A stretch of DNA of 64,000 bases, taken from Streptomyces geranii. GTDB taxonomy: Bacteria; Actinomycetota; Actinomycetes; Streptomycetales; Streptomycetaceae. Below, piece after piece: positions 7,933 through 16,359 of this stretch (position 1 is its first letter; each line of letters opens with the position of its first letter). Location: the NCBI RefSeq assembly GCF_002954775.1, contig NZ_PJME01000030.1:1-64000 (forward strand). Direction: 5' to 3'. The notes under the pieces were generated by a model. The model saw only the letters and a list, made by a program, of their open reading frames with translations. It did no database searches and was not told the DNA's origin. The position numbers and the translations under genes were made by a program.

Positions 7933-9294
7933 ATGAGGCACGCACGACGACGGATCGTCCGGCGAGCGACACGGCTGGCGGCCGTCGGCGGAGTCATCCT
8001 CGGCGGATTAATGGTCACCCAGGCCGTGGCGAGCGAACCCCCACAGACCACGAACCTGCCCCTCAGTTCCGCCCGCGCGGCCGGTACCACCGGTACCGGT
8101 CTCGTCGACGAGCTGGGCACCGCCCGTACGGCGGGCAGTTGGATAGCCGCCGACGGGAAACCGGTCGTCGCGGTGACCGACGAGGAGGCGGCGGCGGAGG
8201 TCAAGAAGGCGGGCGCCAGGCCCAAGGTCGTGGACTACAGCATGGACACCCTCAAGTCCGCGACGGAGACGCTGCGTTCGGCACCGCGTGTGGCGGGCAC
8301 GGCGTGGTCGGTCGACTACACGAAGAACGAGGTGGTCGTCCAGGCCGACACCACGGTGTCGAAGGCCGACTGGGCCAAGCTGTCCGCGGTCGCCAAGGAG
8401 ATCGGCGGCTCGGTACGCATGGAGCGCACCCGGGGCACCTTCACCACCCGCATCAACGCCGCCCAGCCCATCCTGTCGACGGGCGGGCGCTGTTCGGCGG
8501 GCTTCAACGTGACCAACGGGACGGCCGACTTCATCCTGACCGCCGGTCACTGCGGGCCGAACGGCTCGGTGTGGTTCTCGGACACCGGGGGCGCGCAGGA
8601 GATCGGCAAGACGATCAGCAGCAGCTTCCCGATCAACGACTACTCGCTGGTGCAGTACGACGGCGGCTCGGCCGGCGACGGCGCCGACGTCGTCTCCATC
8701 GGCAACGGCCGGGGCGTGCGGATCACGGGCGCGGCCGACGCGACCGTCGGGCAGAAGGTGTTCCGCAGCGGCAGCACGACCGGGCTGCGCAACGGTGAGG
8801 TGACCGGGCTCAACGCCACGGTCAACTACCCGGAGGGCACGGTGTCGGGCCTGATCGAGACCACCGTGTGCGCCGAATCCGGCGACAGCGGCGGCCCGTT
8901 GTTCTCCGAGGGCATCGCCCTCGGGATCACCTCGGGCGGCAACGGCGACTGCACACGCGGCGGTACGACGTTCTTCCAGCCGGTGACGAAGGCGTTGAGC
9001 GCGCTCAACGTCCGGTTGATCGGGCAGGCGGGACAGGCGGTCGCGCCCGCGCCTGCCGCGACGGCCTCGCAGAGCGCGATCGCCCCTGGGGACGCGCAGC
9101 CCGGTTCAGTGACCCCGGTCACGGGCGGGTCCGCGGGTGAGGCGCTCCTTGAGCGGTTGTCCGATCCGAAGAACGTGGGGCCGGGGTTGCTGATCGTGGG
9201 GGGCAGCCTGATCGCGCTGGTCGCTACGCGGTGGTTCCGGGTGGAGCAGGATCGGCGGGACTACCGGCGGTCGTATGCGGCTACCTGGCGTTGA
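7933..9294 (+). CDS. S1 family (chymotrypsin-like) serine protease with C-terminal membrane anchor; TTA codon
   Basis: A 453-residue exported protease. Residues 1-34 form a long Arg-rich signal peptide. About 50-175 is a propeptide-like region. About 180-365 is a streptogrisin-type (S1E) domain with His206 (TAGHCG), Asp236 (INDYSL) and Ser319 (GDSGGP). After a Pro/Ala/Ser-rich linker a hydrophobic segment at about 416-433 and a basic tail suggest anchoring to the membrane, unusual because most relatives are released. The ATG at 7933 follows GGGAG. Codon 26 (8008-8010) is TTA, so translation should need bldA tRNA, tying the protease to development. Confidence 0.85.
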   Translation: MRHARRRIVRRATRLAAVGGVILGGLMVTQAVASEPPQTTNLPLSSARAAGTTGTGLVDELGTARTAGSWIAADGKPVVAVTDEEAAAEVKKAGARPKVVDYSMDTLKSATETLRSAPRVAGTAWSVDYTKNEVVVQADTTVSKADWAKLSAVAKEIGGSVRMERTRGTFTTRINAAQPILSTGGRCSAGFNVTNGTADFILTAGHCGPNGSVWFSDTGGAQEIGKTISSSFPINDYSLVQYDGGSAGDGADVVSIGNGRGVRITGAADATVGQKVFRSGSTTGLRNGEVTGLNATVNYPEGTVSGLIETTVCAESGDSGGPLFSEGIALGITSGGNGDCTRGGTTFFQPVTKALSALNVRLIGQAGQAVAPAPAATASQSAIAPGDAQPGSVTPVTGGSAGEALLERLSDPKNVGPGLLIVGGSLIALVATRWFRVEQDRRDYRRSYAATWR

Positions 9295-9336
9295 GTCGAG
9301 TACTCCGTCGGCCGGGTGGTTCGTCGCCATCCGGCC

Positions 9337-9363
9337 GGTGGGGGCTGGGCGCGCAGTTCCCCG
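9337..9363. repeat. Streptomyces intergenic repeat, copy 1
   Basis: The segment GGTGGGGGCTGGGCGCGCAG plus TTCCCCG recurs with one difference at 50277-50303. Similar sequences are, as I recall, scattered between genes in many Streptomyces genomes. It can fold weakly and lies in the untranslated region after the protease gene. Confidence 0.55.
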
Positions 9364-9382
9364 GGTGTGCGCACGCACAAAA

Positions 9383-9406
9383 GGCCGGGGCTTCGTCGCC
9401 CCGGCC
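9383..9406. terminator. Bidirectional hairpin terminator
   Basis: GGCCGGGGC, loop TTCGTC, GCCCCGGCC: a perfect 9-bp stem between two convergent genes. On the minus strand the stem is followed by TTTT, so it fits a rho-independent terminator for the small gene at 9434-9607. It can also stop transcripts from the protease side. Confidence 0.75.
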
Positions 9407-9433
9407 CTGCTGCTGAGATGTTGAACTGGATGG

Positions 9434-9607
9434 TTACGCGTCGCGTCCGGGGTGCGGGGAGACCGCGGCCCATTCGGCTACGAGCTGCTGATACGTCAGC
9501 CGCTGCTCGGTGCTGAGGATCCCGCCCGACCGGAACCACAGGGCCCGGATCTCTTCGTTGACGTCGGCTGCCGATCGATCAGGGGCGGATTGAAGAGTGA
9601 TGGACAT
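9434..9607 (-). CDS. Small conserved hypothetical protein (57 aa)
   Basis: The frame from ATG 9607 gives 57 residues beginning MSITLQSAPDRSAADVNEEI, with a middle of the type RALW-x-RSGG-x-LS-x-EQR-x-x-YQ-x-LV-x-EWA. I recall similar short acidic/helical proteins in other Streptomyces but know no function. A start four codons upstream (9619, MLHS) is equally possible because neither has a strong Shine-Dalgarno. It sits downstream of the ROK gene on the same strand and ends at the hairpin 9383-9406. Confidence 0.6.
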   Translation of the reverse strand: MSITLQSAPDRSAADVNEEIRALWFRSGGILSTEQRLTYQQLVAEWAAVSPHPGRDA

Positions 9608-9668
9608 GCTGTGAAGCATATGACGACACCACGGAAAGCCGAATCGGTTAAAACAGACTTTTCCGGCA

Positions 9669-10850
9669 TCACGGACCGTGTTGCTGATCACGTCCGTCGG
9701 CCGCCCCGAGCACCAGTACCTGGATGGCGAGTACGGCCGCCCCGCGCGCCCAGTCATGGAAGTCGGAGACCTTCGTCTCCAGGTTGACCGGGTCCGCGAG
9801 GGGGTGCCGCTGGGCGCGGATGCTCGCCTCGACCGCTCCCCCGGCCGCCTCCACAAGTCCGACACCTTCTCCGGCCAGCAGGATCTTCTCGGGCATCGCG
9901 AAGTTGGCGATCTGGGCGACCAGGGTGCCGAGGGCGTGGGCCGCCTCGTCGACGACCCGGGCGGCCATGGGGTCACCTTCGACGGCCCGGGCGAGGATCT
10001 CGTCGTAGGTCAGGTCCTGGCCGGTGGCTGCGCGGAGCTGGTAGCGGATGCTCGGGATGGTGAGCAGGGAGATGGCGCTGCCGCGCTCCCCCTCGGGGGT
10101 GAGCGGGCCGTTCGGGTTGACGATCCAGCGGCGTCCGATGCCCCGGCCGTCCTCGGAGGACGGGACCCGCCGGCCGCCGTTGACCAGGCCGTAGCCGAGG
10201 CCCGCTCCTATCGTGAGGACGGCGAAGCGGTCCAGGCCCCGGCCCGCGCCGAACCAGCTCTCGGCCTCGACGAGGGCGTTGACGTCGTTCTCGACGACCA
10301 CTCGCAGCCCGGTGCGCTCCTCGACGAGGGCGGCGAGCGGGACGTCGTACCAGTCGAGGAAGACGGAGTCGGCGACCACGGCGCGGTTCTCGACGCGTCC
10401 GCCGACGCCGATCCCGACGCCGGCGACGGCGGGGTGGGCGGCGGTCAGCTCGGCGGCCAACTCGGCCACCACGTCGGCGACTTGAGCCGGTTCATGGGTG
10501 GTGAGGGGCCGGTCCAGGCGGGCGACGACCTCGCTGCGGAGGGTGGTGACGACGCCGTAGACCATGTCCTCGGTGATCTTGAAGCCGAGGAAGGCGCGGG
10601 ACTCGGCGACGACGTCGAGCGGCTGCGAGGGGCGCCCCTGGCGGACCTCGGCGGGGGTGCCGGCGTCGGGCACCTCGACGAGGAGGCCCGATTCGAGCAG
10701 CGGCTTGGTCAGCCGGGTGAGGCTGCCGGCCGAGAGGTCCAGCCGTCGGGCCAGTTCGGCGCGGGACAGCGGGCCGTGGACGAGCACCTCGATCGCCACC
10801 GAGCGCTCACCGGCGCTCAGCGGCGGCCAGCCGTCGGCCAGTGCGGTCAT
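9669..10850 (-). CDS. ROK family transcriptional regulator
   Basis: A 393-residue regulator. The N-terminal winged helix-turn-helix (residues about 10-75, LSRAELARRLDLSAGSLTRL) is followed by a ROK/sugar-kinase-like domain with IGVGGRVE and TIGAGLGYG. The His/Cys zinc motif usual in ROK repressors is not evident. ATG 10850 is preferred over the GTG at 10868, which lacks RBS spacing. It is divergent from the ABC operon 11033-15480, which it probably represses until a sugar ligand appears. Two inverted repeats lie in the shared intergenic region. Confidence 0.85.
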   Translation of the reverse strand: MTALADGWPPLSAGERSVAIEVLVHGPLSRAELARRLDLSAGSLTRLTKPLLESGLLVEVPDAGTPAEVRQGRPSQPLDVVAESRAFLGFKITEDMVYGVVTTLRSEVVARLDRPLTTHEPAQVADVVAELAAELTAAHPAVAGVGIGVGGRVENRAVVADSVFLDWYDVPLAALVEERTGLRVVVENDVNALVEAESWFGAGRGLDRFAVLTIGAGLGYGLVNGGRRVPSSEDGRGIGRRWIVNPNGPLTPEGERGSAISLLTIPSIRYQLRAATGQDLTYDEILARAVEGDPMAARVVDEAAHALGTLVAQIANFAMPEKILLAGEGVGLVEAAGGAVEASIRAQRHPLADPVNLETKVSDFHDWARGAAVLAIQVLVLGAADGRDQQHGP

Positions 10851-10878
10851 GACGATCAGACCCCTCACCTTTTCTTTT

Positions 10879-10897
10879 GCTCTGAAACTAACAGAGC
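10879..10897. promoter_or_regulatory. Inverted repeat, possible ROK operator near the regulator
   Basis: GCTCTG, 7 nt, CAGAGC: a perfect 6-bp inverted repeat 29 nt upstream of the ROK start. It lies in an A/T-richer patch that probably also holds the ROK promoter. Assignment to the ROK protein is inference from position. Confidence 0.4.
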
Positions 10898-10968
10898 GAT
10901 CATACGTCTCGATCCGACTGGATCACTGTCCCGAAAAAGATATCTCCCCGCACCTTGACGGATGGATT

Positions 10969-10983
10969 CTTTCGCCTCGAAAG
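10969..10983. promoter_or_regulatory. Inverted repeat, possible ROK operator near the ABC operon
   Basis: CTTTCG, CCT, CGAAAG: a perfect 6+3+6 inverted repeat about 50 nt before the first permease. The CTTTC/GAAAG arms resemble operators reported for ROK regulators in Streptomyces. TTGACG at 10955-10960 could be the -35 of the operon promoter, putting this repeat over the -10 region. Confidence 0.45.
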
Positions 10984-11032
10984 TAAGTGCCCTGAGGACG
11001 AGCCGCCGACGAGCAGACGAGGGAGTCGCTCC

Positions 11033-11935
11033 ATGACTGTCGCCTCCACCAGCCCACCCCTGCGTCGACCACGCGGCGACGGCGCGCTAGCGGCGCTGTT
11101 CGTCGCTCCGGCGATGCTGGGCTTCCTGGTGTTCCTGCTCTGGCCGACGCTGCGGGGCGTCTACCTGAGCTTCACCCGCTTCAACCTGCTGACCCCCGCC
11201 GAGTGGGTGGGGCTCGACAACTACGTCCGGATGGTCAACGACCCTATCTTCTGGGACTCGCTGACAGTGACCGTCGAGTACGTCGCCATCAACATCGGTG
11301 TCCAGACGGTGTCGGCGCTCGCCATCGCCGTACTGCTCCAGCGGCTGACCCAGTCGGCGGTGCTGCGCGGGATCGTGCTCACCCCCTATCTGATGTCGAA
11401 CGTCGTCGCGGGCATCGTCTGGCTCTGGATCCTCGACACCCAGCTCGGCATCGGCAACGAGATCATCGCGGGCCTCGGCTTCGACCGGATCCCGTTCCTC
11501 GCGGACGAGACCTGGGCGATCCCGACGATCGCGCTGATCAACGTCTGGCGGCACGTCGGCTACACAGCCCTGCTGCTCTTCGCGGGACTCCAGGCCATCC
11601 CGAACGACATGTACGAGGCCGCCAAGGTGGACGGCGCGAGCGAGTGGCGGATGTTCTGGCGCATCACGATGCCCCTGCTGCGGCCCATCCTCGCGGTGGT
11701 GCTGATCATGACGGTGATCGGTTCGTTCCAGGTGTTCGACACCGTCGCGGTGACGACGGCGGGCGGTCCGGCGAACGCCACCAACGTCCTGCAGTACTAC
11801 ATCTACGGCTCCGCCTTCGGCCGCTTCCAGTTCGGCTACGCCTCCGCGATGTCGGTGGCCCTGCTGGTCGTGCTGAGCGCGATCACCTTCCTCCAGTACC
11901 GGCTCACCCGGGCCGGCCACACCGACCTCGGCTGA
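11033..11935 (+). CDS. Sugar ABC transporter permease 1 (CUT1)
   Basis: A 300-residue permease with six predicted spans starting at LAALFVAPAMLGFLVFLLW and the ATPase-docking loop YEAAKVDGASEWRMFWRITM. The ATG at 11033 has GGGAG 7 nt upstream. A longer open frame from 10955 is not used because it would run through the promoter region. First gene of a four-gene operon (permease, permease, binding protein, oxidoreductase) divergent from a ROK repressor. No ATPase gene is present, so the general ATPase MsiK is the likely partner. Confidence 0.85.
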   Translation: MTVASTSPPLRRPRGDGALAALFVAPAMLGFLVFLLWPTLRGVYLSFTRFNLLTPAEWVGLDNYVRMVNDPIFWDSLTVTVEYVAINIGVQTVSALAIAVLLQRLTQSAVLRGIVLTPYLMSNVVAGIVWLWILDTQLGIGNEIIAGLGFDRIPFLADETWAIPTIALINVWRHVGYTALLLFAGLQAIPNDMYEAAKVDGASEWRMFWRITMPLLRPILAVVLIMTVIGSFQVFDTVAVTTAGGPANATNVLQYYIYGSAFGRFQFGYASAMSVALLVVLSAITFLQYRLTRAGHTDLG

Positions 11936-11952
11936 CCGGAAGGAGCGACACA

Positions 11953-12909
11953 ATGACAACTCCGACAACGCTGACCTCACCGGCTCCGGCCCCGGCGCCG
12001 ACACCGACCAGAGCCGTCGTACTACCGCCGCGGCCCAGGCCCACTCTCGGGCGGATCGCCGCCTGGGCGGTACTGGCCGCGATCATGCTGGTCACCCTGC
12101 TGCCGTTCTACTGGATCCTGCGCACCGCCCTGTCCACCAACACCGGCCTCGCGGCGAACCCCGCCGACCCGCTGCCGGTGGGCCTCACCACCGGCGGGTT
12201 CGAGCGGGCACTCGGGCTCCAGTCGACCAAGGAGGCCATCGCGCAGGGCGGTGCGGGCGGCAGCCTGGACTTCTGGCGCTATCTCCTCAACTCGGTGATC
12301 GTGTCGACCCTGATCACCGGCTGCCAGATCTTCTTCTCGGCGATGGCCGCCTACGCCTTCGCCCGGCTGCGCTGGCGGGGCCGGGACACCGTCTTCGGGC
12401 TGTTCCTGGCGGGCCTGATGGTCCCGGCGATCTTCACCCTCCTCCCGAACTTCGTGCTCATCAAGCAACTCGGCCTGATCGACAGCCTGTTGGGCATCTC
12501 TCTGCCGACGATGTTCATGACGCCGTTCGCGGTGTTCTTCCTGCGGCAGTTCTTCATGAACGTGCCCCGGGAGGTGGAGGAGGCGGCCCTCCTCGACGGC
12601 GCCGGGAAGATCCGGATCTTCTTCAGGGTGATGCTGCCGATGGCGTCGACGCCCGTCGTCACGCTGGGCGTTCTGACGTACATCACCTCCTGGAACGACT
12701 ACTTCTGGCCGCTGATGGTGTCCTACACCGACAACTCGCGCCTGCTCACCGTGGCGTTGGCCATGTTCCGCGCGCAGACACCGCAGACCGGCTACGACTG
12801 GTCCGGTCTGATGGCGGCCACTCTCATCGCCGCCCTCCCGATGCTCGTGCTCTTCGGCTTCTTCGCACGGCGCATCGTCAGCTCCATCAGCTTCACCGGC
12901 GTCAAGTAA
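11953..12909 (+). CDS. Sugar ABC transporter permease 2 (CUT1)
   Basis: A 318-residue permease with a Pro/Thr-rich cytoplasmic N-terminus of about 38 residues, six spans, and the EAA loop EVEEAALLDGAGKIRIFFRV. The ATG at 11953 follows AAGGAG, 17 nt after the first permease stop. The two permeases should form the channel for the binding protein encoded next. The sugar is unknown. The terminal oxidoreductase gene hints at an inositol- or deoxy-sugar-like substrate. Confidence 0.85.
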   Translation: MTTPTTLTSPAPAPAPTPTRAVVLPPRPRPTLGRIAAWAVLAAIMLVTLLPFYWILRTALSTNTGLAANPADPLPVGLTTGGFERALGLQSTKEAIAQGGAGGSLDFWRYLLNSVIVSTLITGCQIFFSAMAAYAFARLRWRGRDTVFGLFLAGLMVPAIFTLLPNFVLIKQLGLIDSLLGISLPTMFMTPFAVFFLRQFFMNVPREVEEAALLDGAGKIRIFFRVMLPMASTPVVTLGVLTYITSWNDYFWPLMVSYTDNSRLLTVALAMFRAQTPQTGYDWSGLMAATLIAALPMLVLFGFFARRIVSSISFTGVK

Positions 12910-12919
12910 GGGGACAGGG

Positions 12920-14269
12920 ATGCGAATTCACATGCGAACGGTCGGCGCGCTGACCGGGGCGCTGGCGCTGTCCCTGGTGACCGGCTGCGCCCAGGGCGGC
13001 ACGGCCGGGTCGGACGGCAAGACCGTGACGTACTGGCTGTGGGACGCCAGCCAGCAACCCGCGTATCAGGCCTGCGCGAAAGGGTTCGAGAAGGAGAACC
13101 CTGGCCTGAAGGTGAAGATCACCCAGCTGGGCTGGGGCGACTACTGGACCAAGCTCACCGCGAGCTTCATCGCGGGCACCGAGCCGGACGTCTTCACCGA
13201 CCACATCCAGAAGTTCGGCCAGTTCGCCGACCTGAACGTGCTGGAACCGCTGGACGACCTGGACATCGACGACTCCGCCTACCAGACGGGCCTCGCCGCC
13301 AACTGGAAGGGCCAGGACGGCCATCAGTACGGGACACCCAAGGACTGGGACACCGTCGCCCTCTTCTACAACCGGAAGCTGACCGACGCGGCCGGGCTCA
13401 CCGGCGACCAGCTCAACTCCCTCTCCTGGAACCCGAAGGACGGCGGCACCTTCGAGAAGGCCATCGCGCACCTGACCGTCGACAAGAACGGCAAACGCGG
13501 GGACGAGCAGGGCTTCGACAAGGACAACGTCAAGGTCTACGGGCTGGCCACGGGCGGCGCCGGTGACGGCGACGGCCAGACCACCTGGAGCCCGTTCGCC
13601 GCCTCGGCAGGCTGGAACTACACGGACAAGGCCCGCTGGGGCACCAAGTACCAGTACGACAGCGAGACCTTCCAGTCGGTGATCGACTGGTACTTCGGCC
13701 TGGCGAAGAAGGGCTACCTCGCGCCCTTCACCGACTACACCGACGGCGCGAACCCGGCCAACGCCCAGCTCGCCTCCGGCAAGGCGGCGGCCTCCTTCGA
13801 CGGTGCCTGGATGATCTCCACGTACTACGGCACCAAGGGCCTCGACGTCGGCACCGCGCCCACGCCGACCGGCCCGACCGGGAAGCGGGCCACCATGATG
13901 AACGGCCTCGCCGACTCGGTCACCAAGAACGCCCCCAACAAGGAGGGCGCGAAGAAGTGGGTGCGCTACCTGGCCTCCGACGAGTGCCAGAAGACCGTCG
14001 GCGGCTACGGGATCGTCTTCCCCGCCACCCCTGACGGCACCAAGGCGGCTGTGGCGGCGTACAAGAAGAAGGGCATCGACGTGTCCGCGTTCACCGAACC
14101 GGTCACCGACAAGAAGAACTCCGCCACCTTCTCCTTCCCGGTCACCGACTACGCGGCGGACGTGTACGCCCTGATGCGCCCCGCGATGCAGGACGTCTTC
14201 GCCAACGACGCCCCGGTGAGCGGGCTCGACTCGACCAACGACCAGATCAATCTCATCCTCGGCCAGTGA
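12920..14269 (+). CDS. Extracellular solute-binding lipoprotein
   Basis: A 449-residue family 1 binding protein with a clear lipoprotein signal: basic start, hydrophobic core and lipobox VTGC near residue 24. The mature part begins Gly/Ser-rich and contains the usual aromatic sugar-binding residues (WGDYWTKL, WNYTDKARW). AAGGGG precedes the ATG by 6 nt, 10 nt after the permease stop. It delivers the substrate to the permeases at 11033-12909. Confidence 0.85.
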   Translation: MRIHMRTVGALTGALALSLVTGCAQGGTAGSDGKTVTYWLWDASQQPAYQACAKGFEKENPGLKVKITQLGWGDYWTKLTASFIAGTEPDVFTDHIQKFGQFADLNVLEPLDDLDIDDSAYQTGLAANWKGQDGHQYGTPKDWDTVALFYNRKLTDAAGLTGDQLNSLSWNPKDGGTFEKAIAHLTVDKNGKRGDEQGFDKDNVKVYGLATGGAGDGDGQTTWSPFAASAGWNYTDKARWGTKYQYDSETFQSVIDWYFGLAKKGYLAPFTDYTDGANPANAQLASGKAAASFDGAWMISTYYGTKGLDVGTAPTPTGPTGKRATMMNGLADSVTKNAPNKEGAKKWVRYLASDECQKTVGGYGIVFPATPDGTKAAVAAYKKKGIDVSAFTEPVTDKKNSATFSFPVTDYAADVYALMRPAMQDVFANDAPVSGLDSTNDQINLILGQ

Positions 14270-14283
14270 AAGGCACACACTTC

Positions 14284-15480
14284 ATGACGTTCTCCCTCGG
14301 CATCGTGGGCGCCGGGCAGTTCTCCGGCCAGTTCGCCAAGCTGTTCCTCGCCCATCCGGGCGTCGGCGACGTGTACGTGACCGACCTCCTGCCGGAGCGC
14401 GCGGAGCAACTGGCCGCCAGTGAAGGCCTGTCGGGCACCTTCCCGTCGTACGAGGCGATGCTGGAGTCGCCCGACATCGACGCGGTGGCGATCTTCACCC
14501 AGCGCTGGACCCACGGCCCGCTGGTCCTCCAGGGGCTCGGCGCGGGCAAGCACGTGTACTCGGCGGTGCCGATGGCGGTCACGGCGGAGGAGATCGGCGC
14601 GATCATCGACGCCGTGCGGGCGACCGGGCTCACCTACATGATGGGTGAGACGAGTCAGTACAACCCGGCGACCGTCCACGCCCGCAACCAGATCGCGGAG
14701 GGCGCCTTCGGCAGGATCTTCTACGCCGAGGGCGACTACGTCCACGACATGGACCTGGGGTTCTACGAGGCCTACCAGTACAGCGGCGGCGAGAACTGGA
14801 AGGCGACGGCCAGCTATCCCCCGCTCCTGTACCCGACGCACTCGGTGGGCGGGGTGCTCGGCGCCTGGCAGACGCACGCGGTGAGCGTGTCGGCGATCGG
14901 GGTGCGGGACGAGCGCGGCGACGGGGTGTTCGACAAGGAGGTCAGCCAGTTCGGCAACGACTACTCCAACGCGAGCGCGCTGTTCGAGGTGGCGGGCGGC
15001 GGTTCGTTCCGTACGAACGAGTTCCGCCGGGTCGGCTACCCGTCCCAGATCCGTGAGTCGCGGTTCCGGTTCTTCGGTACGGACGCGAGCATGGAGCAAC
15101 TGGCCACGGTCGCCTTCTGGCAGGACAAGAAGGGGGTCACGGACATCAGCGAACTCCTGGAACCCAAGCCCACCCTGTCTCCTGACGATCCGTCACTCCA
15201 GCACATCGCGCCCGACCTGCGGGCCGCGTTCACCTCGGGCTCGGCCCCGGTGCACGACCGCTCGCGCCTGCCGAGGGAGTTCGACAACCTGCACAACGGC
15301 CACGAGGGCAGCCACCACTTCCTGGTGGACGACTTCGTGACGGCGGTCAACACCCGCACCCTGCCGCCGGTGAACGCGTGGGTGGCCGCCCGCTACACCC
15401 TGCCGGGCATCGTGGCGCACGACTCGGCGCGGCAGGACGGGGCGCGGCTGGCGATCCCGGACTTCGGAAACGCCCCCTGA
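14284..15480 (+). CDS. Gfo/Idh/MocA family oxidoreductase
   Basis: A 398-residue NAD(P)-dependent dehydrogenase. The Rossmann loop GIVGAGQFSG is at residues 6-15 and the conserved GKHVYSAVPMAVT segment carries a Val where many members have a Lys-Pro. The C-terminal alpha/beta domain is full length. It probably oxidises or epimerises the sugar imported by the preceding transporter. The ATG at 14284 has GAAAGG 9 nt upstream, 14 nt after the binding-protein stop. The substitution near the usual catalytic Lys means the reaction may differ from inositol dehydrogenase. Confidence 0.75.
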   Translation: MTFSLGIVGAGQFSGQFAKLFLAHPGVGDVYVTDLLPERAEQLAASEGLSGTFPSYEAMLESPDIDAVAIFTQRWTHGPLVLQGLGAGKHVYSAVPMAVTAEEIGAIIDAVRATGLTYMMGETSQYNPATVHARNQIAEGAFGRIFYAEGDYVHDMDLGFYEAYQYSGGENWKATASYPPLLYPTHSVGGVLGAWQTHAVSVSAIGVRDERGDGVFDKEVSQFGNDYSNASALFEVAGGGSFRTNEFRRVGYPSQIRESRFRFFGTDASMEQLATVAFWQDKKGVTDISELLEPKPTLSPDDPSLQHIAPDLRAAFTSGSAPVHDRSRLPREFDNLHNGHEGSHHFLVDDFVTAVNTRTLPPVNAWVAARYTLPGIVAHDSARQDGARLAIPDFGNAP

Positions 15481-15487
15481 CGGACCG

Positions 15488-16183
15488 TCAATTTCCTTCA
15501 CCCGGACCGTCCTTGACGGTACGGCCGCCGTCGCCCAGGCCCGCGTCCCGGGCCCGGGCGACGGCGGCGGCACGGTCGGAGACCTGGAGTTTGAACAGGA
15601 TCGACGACACATGGTTGCGGACGGTCTTCTCCGACAGGACAAGCCGGGCGGCGATCTGGTGGTTGCCGCAGCCGAGCGCGACGAGGTCGAGCACCTCCCG
15701 TTCGCGCTCGGTGAGTTCGGGGAACACCCGCTCCGCGTAGTCGCGGTGGGCGCCGGTGAAGAAGCCGACGATCCGGCGGGCCACGACTCCGCCGTACACC
15801 GCGTCACCGGCGGCGAGGGCGAGCACCGCCCGGACGATCTCCGTACGGTCGGCGTCCTTGAGGAGATAGCCACGGGCGCCGGCGCGCAGCGCGCCGAAGA
15901 GCGCCTGGTCGTCCTCGTACATGGTCAGCACCAGGACACCGAGGCCGGGGTGGCGGGCCACCAGGGCACGGGTGGCCGCGGTGCCGTCGAGGCCGGGCAT
16001 GGCCAGGTCGGTCAGGACGACGTCGGGGGAGGTCCGTTCGACGGCCGCGAGGAGGTCTTCACCGTTGGCGGCCTCGGCGACGACGTCCACTTCTCCGCTC
16101 TCGCGCAGCGCGGCGGCGAGACCGTAGCGGAACATGGGGTGGTCGTCGGCGATGACCACCCGGACGGCGGGGTCTGCGGTCAT
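15488..16183 (-). CDS. NarL/LuxR-type response regulator, no adjacent kinase
   Basis: A 231-residue regulator. The receiver domain (1-125) has the acidic pair in VVIADDHP, phosphoacceptor Asp59 (VVLTDLAMPG), a Thr in LVLTMYED and Lys in LLKDAD. The C-terminal LuxR-type helix-turn-helix covers about 160-220 (LTEREREVLDLVALGCGN). It is convergent with the oxidoreductase gene, leaving only 7 nt. No histidine kinase adjoins it. The sensor-less kinase at 24431-25132 has the HisKA_3 type that pairs with NarL regulators, so a distant partnership is possible but unproved. Confidence 0.85.
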   Translation of the reverse strand: MTADPAVRVVIADDHPMFRYGLAAALRESGEVDVVAEAANGEDLLAAVERTSPDVVLTDLAMPGLDGTAATRALVARHPGLGVLVLTMYEDDQALFGALRAGARGYLLKDADRTEIVRAVLALAAGDAVYGGVVARRIVGFFTGAHRDYAERVFPELTEREREVLDLVALGCGNHQIAARLVLSEKTVRNHVSSILFKLQVSDRAAAVARARDAGLGDGGRTVKDGPGEGN

Positions 16184-16359
16184 GTTCCCTCCCTGGTACG
16201 GGGGTTGAGCCGACGTTCCGGGCGGGTGTCCCGGTGGCCGGGTGCGGGCGCCCCGCCCGGCCCGGACGATCCGCCCGGCGGGGTCGGGACGTGTGCCTCA
16301 GGCGGGTACGGGGGCGGCGCTCCAGGATGGCGGCCTGTGCCGCGACTCCGAGGAGCACC

